Positions 50,256 through 58,756 of a DNA stretch of 64,000 nucleotides are shown piece after piece. The stretch covers positions 1-64,000 of the forward strand of contig JAYFPK010000034.1 in NCBI GenBank assembly GCA_034927815.1, read 5' to 3'. Origin of the DNA: Limiplasma sp034927815 (GTDB lineage: Bacteria; Bacillota; Clostridia; Christensenellales; Aristaeellaceae). The position numbers and the translations under genes are program-made. The notes under the pieces were generated by a model. That model was not told the origin of the DNA and did not search any database. It saw only the letters and a program-made list of their open reading frames with translations. Position 1 is the first letter of the stretch. Every line of letters begins with the position of its first letter.

Positions 50256-51623
50256 ATGAACCGATCTCCCTTGGAGAGATTGGCGGATTATGCCTCGGCC
50301 AACGAGGCCCGGCTGGTGCAAAACGCCAGCATGAACCCGGAGCTATACAACATCCACGGCGTGAAGCGGGGGCTGCGCGACCGGCAAGGCAAAGGCGTGC
50401 TGGCCGGCCTGACCGCCATTTCCGAAATCGAATCCAGCAAGGTCGTGAACGGGGAAAGCGTACCCTGTGAAGGCCGGCTCTGGTACCGGGGCTATGACAT
50501 TATCAACCTGGTAGGCGGCGTGATGAACACGGGCCGCCTGGGATTTGAGGAAGTGGCCTATCTGCTGCTCTTTGGCAAGCTGCCCAGCCAGGGGGAGCTG
50601 ACGGAGTTTTGCACCATCATGTCCGACAGCCGGACCTTGCCCACCAACTTTGTCCGGGACGTGGTCATGAAGGCCCCCAGCCGGGATATGATGAACACCC
50701 TGAGCCGCAGCGTGCTGACCTTGGCCAGCTATGACGACAAGGTGGACGACCTGTCCATCCCCAACGTGCTGCGCCAATGCCTGATGCTCATTTCCGTGTT
50801 CCCCATGCTGGCGGTATACGGCTACCACAGCTACAACCATTACGGGCGGGACGAGAGCTTTTACATCCACCGCCCCGAAAGCGGCCTCTCCACGGCGGAG
50901 AACCTGCTGCGCATGCTCCGCCCGGACAAGGCCTATACCGACCTGGAGGCCCATGTGCTGGATTTGGCTTTGATTTTGCACATGGAGCACGGCGGCGGCA
51001 ACAACTCCACCTTCACCACCCATGTGGTTACCTCCTCCGGCAGCGATACCTACAGCGTGGTGGCGGCGGCCCTGGCCAGCCTCAAGGGCCCCAAGCACGG
51101 CGGCGCCAACATCAAGGTCGTGGAAATGATGGCCGATTTGAAGAGGAGCGTTCAGGACGTCACCGACGAGGAGCAGGTGGCGGACTATCTGCTCAAGCTG
51201 CTGCGCAAGGAGGCCTTTGACAAAAAGGGCCTGATCTACGGCATGGGCCACGCGGTCTACTCCCTCTCCGACCCCAGGGCCACGGTGTTCAAGGGCTTTG
51301 TGGAAAAGCTTGCCAAGGAGAAGGACAAGCAAAAGGAATTCGCCCTCTACTCCATGGTGGAGCGGCTGGCCCCGGAGATCATCAGCCAGGAGCGCCGGAT
51401 CTACAAGGGCGTCAGCGCCAATGTGGACTTTTACAGCGGCATCACCTACTCCATGCTGGGCATCCCCGAGGAGCTGTTCACCCCCATCTTCGCCATCGCC
51501 CGTATCGTGGGCTGGAGCGCCCACCGGATGGAGGAGCTCATCAACATGGATAAGATCATCCGCCCCGCCTACCTGAACGTTCAGGAGCGGCGGGAATACC
51601 TCCCCATCGGGGACCGGGGCTGA
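50256..51623 (+). CDS. citrate synthase
   Basis: A 455-aa enzyme joining acetyl-CoA and oxaloacetate. Active-site His in ILHMEHGGGNNSTF and GLIYGMGHAVYSLSDPRA, and the late VDFYSGITYSMLGIP with the catalytic Asp are all present. The length (about 455 against 370-430) and the N-terminal extension are common in clostridial citrate synthases. AAGGAGGA is 8 nt before the ATG. No aconitase or isocitrate dehydrogenase gene is adjacent, so it probably serves glutamate synthesis. Confidence 0.95.
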   Translation: MNRSPLERLADYASANEARLVQNASMNPELYNIHGVKRGLRDRQGKGVLAGLTAISEIESSKVVNGESVPCEGRLWYRGYDIINLVGGVMNTGRLGFEEVAYLLLFGKLPSQGELTEFCTIMSDSRTLPTNFVRDVVMKAPSRDMMNTLSRSVLTLASYDDKVDDLSIPNVLRQCLMLISVFPMLAVYGYHSYNHYGRDESFYIHRPESGLSTAENLLRMLRPDKAYTDLEAHVLDLALILHMEHGGGNNSTFTTHVVTSSGSDTYSVVAAALASLKGPKHGGANIKVVEMMADLKRSVQDVTDEEQVADYLLKLLRKEAFDKKGLIYGMGHAVYSLSDPRATVFKGFVEKLAKEKDKQKEFALYSMVERLAPEIISQERRIYKGVSANVDFYSGITYSMLGIPEELFTPIFAIARIVGWSAHRMEELINMDKIIRPAYLNVQERREYLPIGDRG

Positions 51624-51671
51624 CGCCCCGGCCCCGCTCCAACGCCAAATTTTTTTGTACATCGAGGTCCT

Positions 51672-52370
51672 ATGACTACGCCACAACAAAAGATCGCAAA
51701 AGCCGTCCGCGCCGCCTTTCCCCACACCCTTCCGGTGCTGACGGGCTTTGCTTGCCTGGGGCTGGCCTACGGGGTGCTGATGGCCTCCAAAGGCTACGGC
51801 CCGCTGTATTCCACCCTCATGAGCGCCATCGCCTTTTGCGGAAGCATGCAATACGTGGCCATCACCTTGCTCACCATCCCCTTTGATCCCGTCTCCGCCT
51901 TCGTGATGAGCCTGCTGGTCAACGCCCGGCACCTGTTCTACGGCCTGTCCATGCTGCCCAGGTACAAGGGCATGGGCAAATTCCGCAACGTGCTGATCTA
52001 TTTGCTCTGCGACGAGACCTTTTCCATCTCCTGCACCGTGCAACCTCCGCCGGAGGTTGAGCCCAAGTTTTTTTACGGGGCCATCGCCCTGCTGGACTAC
52101 GGCTACTGGGTCATCGCCACCTTTGTGGGCGGCGTGCTGGGCTCCTTGCTCCGCTTTGAAACCAACGGCCTGGATTTCGTGCTCACCGCCCTGTTCGCGG
52201 TGCTCTTTTTGGAGCATTGGCAATGCAAGGGCAACCGCCTTTCCGCCCTCACCGGCGTGGCCTGCGCCCTTTTGTGCCTGCTCCTCTTTGGCAAAAGCAA
52301 CTTCATCATCCCCGCCATGGCTTGCATCGTGGCGGCGCTGCTTGTGGGGAGGAAAGCCCTATGGTCCTGA
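51672..52370 (+). CDS. azlC: branched-chain amino acid exporter, AzlC family
   Basis: A 232-aa membrane protein with about six to seven helices; the FPHTLPVLTGFACLGLAYGVLM start and VNARHLFYGLSML segment match AzlC. AzlCD pairs export branched-chain amino acids or analogues. It overlaps azlD by 10 nt. Confidence 0.93.
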   Translation: MTTPQQKIAKAVRAAFPHTLPVLTGFACLGLAYGVLMASKGYGPLYSTLMSAIAFCGSMQYVAITLLTIPFDPVSAFVMSLLVNARHLFYGLSMLPRYKGMGKFRNVLIYLLCDETFSISCTVQPPPEVEPKFFYGAIALLDYGYWVIATFVGGVLGSLLRFETNGLDFVLTALFAVLFLEHWQCKGNRLSALTGVACALLCLLLFGKSNFIIPAMACIVAALLVGRKALWS

Positions 52371-52693
52371 ACGCCTGGCAAACTCTGGTCATGATCCTGG
52401 CGGTGGCCGCCGGGTGCGCCCTCACCCGCTTTCTTCCCTTTTGGCTCTTTCCCGAAACCAAAAAGGCGCCCCCCCTCGTCACCTTTTTAGGCAGCGCCTT
52501 GCCCCCCGCCATGATGGGGCTGCTGGTGGTGTATTGCCTCAAGGATGTAAGCCTGGCCGCTCCCCCCTACGCCTTGCCCGAGGCCCTGGCCCTGGGGGCC
52601 ATTGTGCTGTTGCACACCTGGAAGAGGAACGCCCTCCTGAGCATCGGCGGGGGAACCCTGGTGTACATCGTGCTGCTGCGGGCGCTGGGGTAA
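52361..52693 (+). CDS. azlD: AzlD family transport protein
   Basis: A 110-aa membrane protein with about three to four helices (ALTRFLPFWLFPE, FLGSALPPAMMGLLVVYCLKD) that pairs with AzlC. ATG 52361 lies before the azlC stop, and GGGAGGAAAG is in front. The transcript ends at the hairpin 52739-52774. Confidence 0.92.
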   Translation: MVLNAWQTLVMILAVAAGCALTRFLPFWLFPETKKAPPLVTFLGSALPPAMMGLLVVYCLKDVSLAAPPYALPEALALGAIVLLHTWKRNALLSIGGGTLVYIVLLRALG

Positions 52694-52738
52694 GCAAGGG
52701 AAACGGCGGCGACTCCAGGGCTATTCCATGAGAATCCG

Positions 52739-52774
52739 GTTCCCGGGCGCAGCGCCCGGGAACTACCTGTTTTT
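52739..52774 (+). terminator. terminator of azlCD
   Basis: Twelve-bp perfect stem GTTCCCGGGCGC/GCGCCCGGGAAC around a single A, then TACCTGTTTTTC. It reaches the stop codon of the convergent ribbon-helix-helix gene. Confidence 0.8.
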
Positions 52775-52954
52775 CTGCTCCCTTTCCTGCCGGTCCAGTT
52801 CATCCAGGGCAAAGCGCACCGCCTCGATCACAAAGGCGGAAAAGGTGCTGTTCTTCCCCTGGAGGTACGCCTCCACCCGCTGGATCAGGTCATTGGGGAA
52901 GCGGACGTTTTTATTGGTGGTGGGAGGGGTGGATGGGAGCTGAAAAAAAGGCAT
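52763..52954 (-). CDS. ribbon-helix-helix (CopG/Arc-like) protein
   Basis: A 63-aa protein with the NKNVRFPNDLIQRVEAYLQG strand-helix, then STFSAFVIEAVRFALDELD, the pattern of a dimeric RHH DNA-binding fold. Such small proteins act as autorepressors or antitoxins, but no toxin gene adjoins it. It could in principle be a partner for the distant solitary MazF; that is speculation. Confidence 0.8.
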   Translation of the reverse strand: MPFFQLPSTPPTTNKNVRFPNDLIQRVEAYLQGKNSTFSAFVIEAVRFALDELDRQEREQKNR

Positions 52955-53116
52955 GGCAGCACCTCGTCAGCCAACAGGGTGCTTCCATCATGCCATAAAA
53001 GCCAAAGGATGTCTGCATGACAATGGAGATACAAAATGTGATGCGTTTTGTAATGCGGTTGTGGCACAGCCAATGAGGGAAAAGCAAGGTATACTCCTTT
53101 CATTGGGGTGATGCCA

Positions 53117-53323
53117 ATGGAATGTGAAAATGCTTTCTGCGTGTACTGGAAAAAGAGCCGGTGTACCTTATCCGCCATCTCCGTGGACATCCTGGGCCGC
53201 TGCCGGGACTGCACGCTGCTGGATTTGGAGCGGGAACTCCTGGAGGCCAGGCGGCAGGAAATGCTGGAGGGCTTTGAAAAAATGCGCCTGGCCTGGAACG
53301 GCCCCCGCCGGCGAACCCGGTAG
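53117..53323 (+). CDS. small cysteine-rich protein
   Basis: A 68-aa protein with five cysteines (MECENAFCVYWKKSRC at the N-terminus, then GRCRDCTLLDLE) followed by a charged helix. The CxxC and spaced Cys suggest a small zinc or Fe-S site. ATG 53117 has GGGGTG 7 nt upstream. I recall this type as a conserved unknown of Clostridia; no function can be given. Confidence 0.72.
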   Translation: MECENAFCVYWKKSRCTLSAISVDILGRCRDCTLLDLERELLEARRQEMLEGFEKMRLAWNGPRRRTR

Positions 53324-53531
53324 CTTCATAAACCCCAAAAGGACTGGATCATAAAGGAAAGCTGGCTGAAAAAAGAACGGGAAAGCGCCGCTCACCCTTG
53401 CGGATGGGACGCAAGGGCTTCCGGCGCGGCGGGAGCGGGCGGGAAAATCTGCCCGTTGCCAAGCTGCCGGCAAGCTGAAAGCCGCCGCAAACAGGAGGGA
53501 TTTTGCCGACCCCGCCGCCCTCTATTGGGGC
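53324..53531. other. intergenic stretch, nothing recognised
   Basis: About 200 nt between the Cys-rich gene and the HTH gene. A GC-rich run (53400-53480) with GCC/GGC repeats, no convincing reading frame, promoter or terminator. Confidence 0.4.
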
Positions 53532-53732
53532 TTACCCTTTCACATATTCCGCGATATCTTCTAATTTGCAATCTAAAATGTCGCAAAGGGTATTCAGCGT
53601 ATCCGTTGTGACATTTCCATTCGCCTTCAGCCGCCGGATTGTGCGGGTATCGATATTGTGCTTCTCGCGAAGCGCATAGGTTGAAATGCCTTTGTCCCGC
53701 ATGGTTTCCCACAGTTTATCAAATAGGATCAT
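53532..53732 (-). CDS. small HTH regulator (XRE/Cro-C1 type)
   Basis: A 66-aa protein that is almost only a helix-turn-helix: KGISTYALREKHNIDTRTIRRLK then TTDTLNTLCDILDCKLEDI, the HTH_26/XRE form common in Firmicutes. Its promoter (TTGTAA-17-TAGAAT) lies between two inverted CCCCACAA elements, which suggests autorepression. Divergent to the 49-aa gene at 53850. Confidence 0.85.
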   Translation of the reverse strand: MILFDKLWETMRDKGISTYALREKHNIDTRTIRRLKANGNVTTDTLNTLCDILDCKLEDIAEYVKG

Positions 53733-53740
53733 AGAGCTTA

Positions 53741-53789
53741 CCCCACAACAAAAATTTTCTATTCTATCCTTCTATTGTGGGGCTTACAA
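53741..53789 (-). promoter_or_regulatory. promoter and inverted repeat of the small HTH gene
   Basis: Minus strand TTGTAA (53789-53784), 17-nt spacer, TAGAAT (53766-53761). Arms CCCCACAA (53741-53748) and TTGTGGGG (53775-53782) frame the -10 and start region. On the plus strand TATAAT at 53809-53814 is the likely -10 of the divergent small gene. Confidence 0.6.
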
Positions 53790-53849
53790 TCCACATCATT
53801 AAGGGGAATATAATCTCCATATTTTAGGTATCGCCGGGAGGGAAAACGT

Positions 53850-53999
53850 ATGGATTGCGAGAAAGCCTATGCCCTGCTTGTAGGAAGCATATCAACCGCC
53901 ATTGACGAAATTGAAAAGTCCCGGGTCACTTCGCAAGAGATGGCAAACGCCATCAAAATGCTGAAAGAAGGGTTGGAAGAAGCGGAAGAAATGTATTGA
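53850..53999 (+). CDS. small acidic helical protein, 49 aa
   Basis: Begins MDCEKAYALLVGSISTAIDE and ends KEGLEEAEEMY; predicted as two amphipathic helices. GGGAGG lies 9 nt before the ATG, and TATAAT 36 nt before that. No family name known to me; similar short proteins occur next to XRE regulators in Clostridia as far as I recall. It is divergent from the HTH gene with a shared control region. Confidence 0.65.
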   Translation: MDCEKAYALLVGSISTAIDEIEKSRVTSQEMANAIKMLKEGLEEAEEMY

Positions 54000-54123
54000 T
54001 GCCCAGAGGAGTAAAAGCAAAGGCCTGCGTGTGAGGCGCTCCTCAAGATCAACCATATCTTCTTGATTGTTTTTGCGCCCTCGTTTTTCGGCTTTTCCCT
54101 CCCTGAAGGCCCTTTCAATGGCA

Positions 54124-54152
54124 CAGGGGCCGCGCTTGCAGCGCGGCCCCTG
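54124..54152 (-). terminator. hairpin downstream of purA
   Basis: Thirteen-bp perfect stem CAGGGGCCGCGCT/AGCGCGGCCCCTG, loop TGC, 26 nt after the purA stop. On the minus strand the T-run comes before, not after, the stem, so it may be a stability element rather than a terminator. The rest of 54000-54120 has only a weak ATCAA/TTGAT hairpin with TGTTTTTG on the plus strand, which could end the 49-aa gene. Confidence 0.5.
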
Positions 54153-54177
54153 AAAAATCCTCTTTGCCAAAGGGGTG

Positions 54178-55455
54178 TTATGCCCGGTAGATGACTTCGC
54201 AGCGCTTGGGCCCGGTGCTGACCATGCGAATGGGCACCTCCAGCTGCTCCTCCACAAACTCGATGTACTTGCGGCAGTTCTCCGGCAGCTCCTCCCAGTC
54301 CGTCACGCCCCGGATGTCGCTCATCCAGCCGGGAAGGTTCACATACATCGGCTTGCACCGCATCAGCGTGGGGGTGCTGGGGAAATCCCGAATCTCCTTG
54401 CCCTCCGCCTCATAGGCCACGCACACGGGAATCTGGGGCAAATACCCCAGCACGTCCAGGTTGGTGAGGACGGCCTCCGTGGCCCCTTGCACCATGCAGC
54501 CGTAGCGGGTCGCCACCGCGTCAAACCAGCCCACCCGGCGGGGCCTGCCTGTGGTGGCCCCGTATTCCCCGGCGTCGCCGCCGCGCTTGCGCAACTCCTC
54601 CGCCTCGTCCCCAAAGAGCTCCGTCACAAAGGGGCCCGCGCCCACGCAGCTGCTGTACGCCTTGGTCACGCAGAAAACATCCTTCATTTCGCCGGCGGGC
54701 ACCCCCGCCCCCACCGTGCCGTAGCCCGCCAAGGGGGAGGAGGAGGTGGTATAGGGGTAGATGCCGTGGTCCGGGTCCCGCAGGCTTCCCAGCTGGCCCT
54801 CCAGCAGCACCGTCTTGCCTTCCTTCAACGCCTTGTGAAGGTAAACCGTGGTGTCTATCACCATGGGCCGGATGCGCTGGCCCAGCTCTTGCAGATGCCG
54901 CATCAGGGGCTTCACGTCGATGGCGGGCTTATAGTACAGGCTCTCCAACAGGACGTTCTTCTGGATCACGGCGCTGGTGAGGCGGCTGAGCAGAATCTCC
55001 TCGTCGTAGAGCTGGCATACCTGGATGCCGATCTTCAAATATTTATCCCCGTAGAAGGGGGCGATGCCGCTTTTGGTGGAGCCGAAGCTGGCCTTGCCCA
55101 GGCGCTCCTCCTCATAGCGGTCAAAAGCCACGTGATAGGGCAGCATCACCTGGGCCCGGTCGCTGATGTACAAGGTGGGCTTGGGAATGCCCCGGCTTAC
55201 AAGGCCCTCCAGCTCCGCCAGCAGCTTTTCAATGTCCAGGGCCACCCCCGGACCGATGACGTTGGCGATATGCTGGTGGAACACCCCGGAAGGCAGCAGG
55301 TGCAAGGCGAACTTGCCATAGTCGTTGATGATGGTGTGCCCGGCGTTGGCGCCGCCCTGAAAGCGCACCACGATATCACTTTTTTCAGCCAGCGCGTCGG
55401 TGATTTTTCCCTTGCCCTCGTCGCCCCAGTTGGCTCCCACGATGGTACGGATCAT
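54178..55455 (-). CDS. purA: adenylosuccinate synthase
   Basis: Purine synthesis enzyme: IMP + aspartate + GTP to adenylosuccinate. 425 aa from ATG 55455 (AAAGGGGA upstream; the open frame beyond is promoter DNA). N-terminal GANWGDEGKGK P-loop with catalytic Asp, NAGHTI with the catalytic His, and GATTGRPRRVGW near 300. Stands as a single gene with its own consensus promoter; purB is not near. Confidence 0.96.
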   Translation of the reverse strand: MIRTIVGANWGDEGKGKITDALAEKSDIVVRFQGGANAGHTIINDYGKFALHLLPSGVFHQHIANVIGPGVALDIEKLLAELEGLVSRGIPKPTLYISDRAQVMLPYHVAFDRYEEERLGKASFGSTKSGIAPFYGDKYLKIGIQVCQLYDEEILLSRLTSAVIQKNVLLESLYYKPAIDVKPLMRHLQELGQRIRPMVIDTTVYLHKALKEGKTVLLEGQLGSLRDPDHGIYPYTTSSSPLAGYGTVGAGVPAGEMKDVFCVTKAYSSCVGAGPFVTELFGDEAEELRKRGGDAGEYGATTGRPRRVGWFDAVATRYGCMVQGATEAVLTNLDVLGYLPQIPVCVAYEAEGKEIRDFPSTPTLMRCKPMYVNLPGWMSDIRGVTDWEELPENCRKYIEFVEEQLEVPIRMVSTGPKRCEVIYRA

Positions 55456-55504
55456 GCGATGATCCCCTTTCCGCTGCGTTACGGGGGCATAAACCCCACT
55501 CCTC

Positions 55505-55533
55505 TTTATACTATACAGTGTCAGGAATGTCAA
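55505..55533 (-). promoter_or_regulatory. purA promoter
   Basis: Minus strand TTGACA (55533-55528), 17-nt spacer, TATAAA (55510-55505). It lies immediately upstream of the ribosome site of the divergent FMN-binding gene. Confidence 0.8.
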
Positions 55534-55555
55534 GCAATCCAAGGAGGAGAAACCC

Positions 55556-56677
55556 ATGTCAAAGCTTTCTGTTTCCCGGTTCCGCGCCCGGCTTGCCCCC
55601 CTGTGCCTGCTGGCGGGCCTGTTCCTTTTCCAAAGCGCCCAGGCCGCCTGGCAGGACGGCCTGTACCAGGACACCGGCCCCGGCTATCACGGGGACCTCC
55701 TGGTGACCACCACCATCCGTAGCGGGCAGATTTCCGACATCCAGGCTCAAAACCGGGGAGATACCCCGGACGACTTTCTGCAAACCGCCCTGGACGGCCT
55801 GAAGCCCGCCCTTATCCAAAACAACGGGGCCGAGGGGGTGGATGTGGTAGCCGGGGCCACCCGCAGCTCCCAGGGCATTTTGGAGGGGGTGAAGGGCGCG
55901 CTGGAACAGGCCTCCGTGCCCGCCCTGTCCCCCGCCTCTCCCTCGGGTTCCCCGGGCCCTTCCGCTCCCGGCGGCGCGGCCAGCCCGGCCCCCACCCAGC
56001 AGGAGGCCTCCGCCCCCGCCCAGCTTTACGCGGGCCTGGCCGGGGTGCCCAACTTCCGGGCGGGCCCCGGGGAGGACGCCAACAAGGTGCCCGTATACAG
56101 CTTCAACGTCACCATGGCAAGCTGCCTCTTTGACGCCCAGGGCAAAATCCTGGACGTACAAGTGGATATTTACGAGGTAGCCACCCCCAACTACGACGGG
56201 GCCAGCATGCCCCATTTCAGCGGCTGGCCCGCCCGCCAGGGGTACAACATCACGGACCCGGCCACAGGCCAGGTCACCGGGGTATCCGTGAACACGGAGC
56301 AAAACATCGGCGAGGAAATAAACGGCTGGGTCACCAAGCGGGAGCGGGGGGCCGCCTACGGCATGAACCCCGCCAACGAATGGTACCAGCAGATGGACGC
56401 CTTCCAGCACTGGATGGTGGGCAAAACCACCCAGGAGCTGCGGGCCTGGTTCGCGAAATTCACCAGCCCCCGGAACGGCCGCCCCATCAAGGCCTCCAGT
56501 GACCAGCAGGAGGACCTCGACCTGCTGGCCTCCATGACGGAGGCGGAAAAGGCCGAATTGGCCGATGTGGTAAGCCGGGCCACCATGAGCCTCAGCGACG
56601 CCCACGGCCATATCCTGGAGGCCATTGAAAAGGCCTATGAAAACCGCAAACCCGTGCAAGGGGTGTCGGTTCCCTGA
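55556..56677 (+). CDS. exported FMN-binding domain protein, two-domain
   Basis: A 373-aa exported protein: signal peptide 1-30 (ends QAAW), FMN-binding domain about 32-120 with the flavinylation-type motif DVVAGATRSSQG, a Pro/Ser/Ala/Gly linker about 121-158, and a second domain to the end. The latter finishes with DVVSRATMSLSDAHGHILEAI, which resembles a second such motif with Gly changed to Arg. In such proteins FMN is joined covalently to Thr or Ser by ApbE, which is not in the window. An electron-transfer role outside the membrane is likely. Confidence 0.85.
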   Translation: MSKLSVSRFRARLAPLCLLAGLFLFQSAQAAWQDGLYQDTGPGYHGDLLVTTTIRSGQISDIQAQNRGDTPDDFLQTALDGLKPALIQNNGAEGVDVVAGATRSSQGILEGVKGALEQASVPALSPASPSGSPGPSAPGGAASPAPTQQEASAPAQLYAGLAGVPNFRAGPGEDANKVPVYSFNVTMASCLFDAQGKILDVQVDIYEVATPNYDGASMPHFSGWPARQGYNITDPATGQVTGVSVNTEQNIGEEINGWVTKRERGAAYGMNPANEWYQQMDAFQHWMVGKTTQELRAWFAKFTSPRNGRPIKASSDQQEDLDLLASMTEAEKAELADVVSRATMSLSDAHGHILEAIEKAYENRKPVQGVSVP

Positions 56678-56716
56678 GGAATGGAGGAACGCCCTCCCGC
56701 CATCCGCCGGAAACAG

Positions 56717-56760
56717 GCCAAAGCCCTGGCTGCCGGGAACACCGGCGGCCAGGGCTTGGC
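56717..56760. terminator. long hairpin between convergent FMN-binding and alcohol dehydrogenase genes
   Basis: Roughly 18-bp stem with small bulges (56717-56736 with 56742-56760). T-run poor on both strands; probably ends both transcripts inefficiently. Confidence 0.5.
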
Positions 56761-56800
56761 GCAGCCCCGCATTGTATCCAAGGGGGCCTGGAGGGGCGGA

Positions 56801-57820
56801 TCAGAACCGAATGAGTACCTTGATGATATGCGCCGCGTTTTCCTTCAGGTCCCGGAACGCCTGGGGCGCGTCGTCCAGGGCGTACTCGGCAATTTCAATC
56901 CCGGAAAGGTCCAACTCCCCCACCCGCACCATGGCAATGGCATGTTCAAAGTCCTGCTTCACCGCGTTTCGGGAGCCCATCAGCTTCAGCTCCTTCTTCT
57001 GGAGCACCGTAAAGTTGAAATCCAGGTTGTCCTTCCCCACGCCAATCAGCACCACGCGTCCCCCAAAGGCCGCCGCGTCAATGCAGCGCTGGAAGGTTTC
57101 CGGCAGGCCCACGGCCTCAATGGTCACATCAAAGCCGTTGCCTCCGGTAATCCGGTTCACGTTTTGCAAAAAGCATTCCGGATCGTCGCACAGAAAGCCG
57201 CTTTCGATTCCATTCCTCATGGCGTGGTCCAGCTTATCCTGGGAGATATCGCAGATGGAAACATCCCCGCCCAGCTTCTGGGCGGCCATGGCTGCCAAAA
57301 GGCCGATGGTGCCCGCCCCCATCACCAGCACCCGCTCACGGGGCCGGATGTCCGCGCTTTTGGCCCCATGATAGCCAATGCACAAAGGCTCGATCAGCGC
57401 CAAAATGCGGGGGTCCAGCCCCTGTCCGTCATAGATGCGGGAGATGGGCATGGTAAAATACTGCGCGAACGCCCCTTCCCGCTGCACCCCCATCGTCTGG
57501 TTGGATTCGCAGCAGTTCACCAGCCCCCTGCGGCAGGAATAGCAATGCCCGCAGTTAAAATAGGGGTTGGCGGTGACCCTTTGCCCCTTTTTCAGCCCCA
57601 GGGCGTTTTCCTCAATCTCCACGATCTCCGCCGAAAACTCATGGCCGGGAATCCTTGGGTATGTGACATAGGGGGATGTTCCGCGGTAGCTGTTCAAATC
57701 CGATCCGCAGATGCCCCCATAGAGGGTCTTTAGCAGCGCCTCTCCAGCCTGCGGCCTGGGGATGGGGGCCTCGCTCACCTCCACCACGCCGGGCTCCATG
57801 ATCCGAATCAACCGGTTCAT
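56801..57820 (-). CDS. zinc-dependent medium-chain alcohol dehydrogenase
   Basis: A 339-aa enzyme of the sorbitol/threonine dehydrogenase-like group. Catalytic zinc site: Cys in GGICGSDLNSYRG and the GHEF motif; structural zinc CGHCYSCRRGLVNCC; NAD(P) site MGAGTIGLLA. It oxidises a polyol or sugar alcohol, substrate open. Last gene of the sugar ABC operon, 20 nt after the acetamidase-like gene; the imported sugar or polyol is the obvious candidate. Confidence 0.9.
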   Translation of the reverse strand: MNRLIRIMEPGVVEVSEAPIPRPQAGEALLKTLYGGICGSDLNSYRGTSPYVTYPRIPGHEFSAEIVEIEENALGLKKGQRVTANPYFNCGHCYSCRRGLVNCCESNQTMGVQREGAFAQYFTMPISRIYDGQGLDPRILALIEPLCIGYHGAKSADIRPRERVLVMGAGTIGLLAAMAAQKLGGDVSICDISQDKLDHAMRNGIESGFLCDDPECFLQNVNRITGGNGFDVTIEAVGLPETFQRCIDAAAFGGRVVLIGVGKDNLDFNFTVLQKKELKLMGSRNAVKQDFEHAIAMVRVGELDLSGIEIAEYALDDAPQAFRDLKENAAHIIKVLIRF

Positions 57821-57839
57821 CTAGACATTCCCTCCAGCC

Positions 57840-58745
57840 CTAAAATTCAAATCCATAGGTATCCAGCACATACCGGGGCATCAAATACCGGGCGGTTTTC
57901 AATGTGTTCACGCACTGGCAGATCTGGGCGTGGCCCACCGCGGACATCAGCATGGAGATGTCGTCAAAGGGGATGGGCAGCCTCTTTCGCAAAATGTCCG
58001 CCATCTCCCGCACGGAAACGTCCACCGCCTTGTCCAACGTCTCCTGGGACGCCACCACGGAGAAATACTGCCGGTCCATCAGCATGGGCATTTGAATGGA
58101 CAGGTCCTTGCGCACCCGAAAGGTCAGAGTGACGAAAGCCGGGGCCTCAAGGGCCGAGCAGTTGATCTCCCCGTCCCCCATGGCCGCGTGCACATCTCCC
58201 GCGGCCACCAGCGCCCCCTCCACAAAAATGGGCAGGTACAGCTTCGCGCCCTTGCGCATCATGGTATTGTCCATGTTCGCGCCAAAGGGCCCCAGGAGCC
58301 CCGTGGGAACCTCCTGGTCCTTGGGGGTCACGCCGATGACCCCTACCATGGGGTCCAGGGGGATTTTCAGCTTGTCGTCAAAGCGCAAATACCCATCGCC
58401 CCCAATGGGCGTGATGCGGAAGGTGGTCTTGTCAAAATACTCGCCGATGACCCCATAGCCCGCCTGGCAGGTGATCACCGCCCGGTCCTTGAAGCGGATA
58501 TCCTCGATGGTCACTTCCAGGGTGTCCCCGGGCATGGCCCCTTCAATATATACCGGGCCGGTGGCGGGGTTCACCTTCTCCTTGTCAAAGGAGGAGTTCT
58601 CCAGGCTGTCCGTCTGCTTTTGCAGCACGTTGGACAGGCAGTCCATGGTTTCAAACTCCACCGTCTCCCCGGAGTGAATGGTCAAAACCGGCCGGTTCTT
58701 CTCGCTGAACACGTAAAACGTGTGCTGGTCGCTGATCTTGTGCAT
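57840..58745 (-). CDS. acetamidase/formamidase family protein
   Basis: A 301-aa protein of the FmdA/AmdA family: TIHSGETVEFETMDCLSN at about 21-38, AMPGDTLEVTIEDI, and GDVHAAMGDGEINCSALE, the family's active-site segment. These enzymes hydrolyse short amides. It lies within a sugar transporter operon, 11 nt after the permease, which is unusual and hints that the imported compound carries or yields an amide. Confidence 0.9.
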   Translation of the reverse strand: MHKISDQHTFYVFSEKNRPVLTIHSGETVEFETMDCLSNVLQKQTDSLENSSFDKEKVNPATGPVYIEGAMPGDTLEVTIEDIRFKDRAVITCQAGYGVIGEYFDKTTFRITPIGGDGYLRFDDKLKIPLDPMVGVIGVTPKDQEVPTGLLGPFGANMDNTMMRKGAKLYLPIFVEGALVAAGDVHAAMGDGEINCSALEAPAFVTLTFRVRKDLSIQMPMLMDRQYFSVVASQETLDKAVDVSVREMADILRKRLPIPFDDISMLMSAVGHAQICQCVNTLKTARYLMPRYVLDTYGFEF

Positions 58746-58756
58746 AGCCCTACCTC

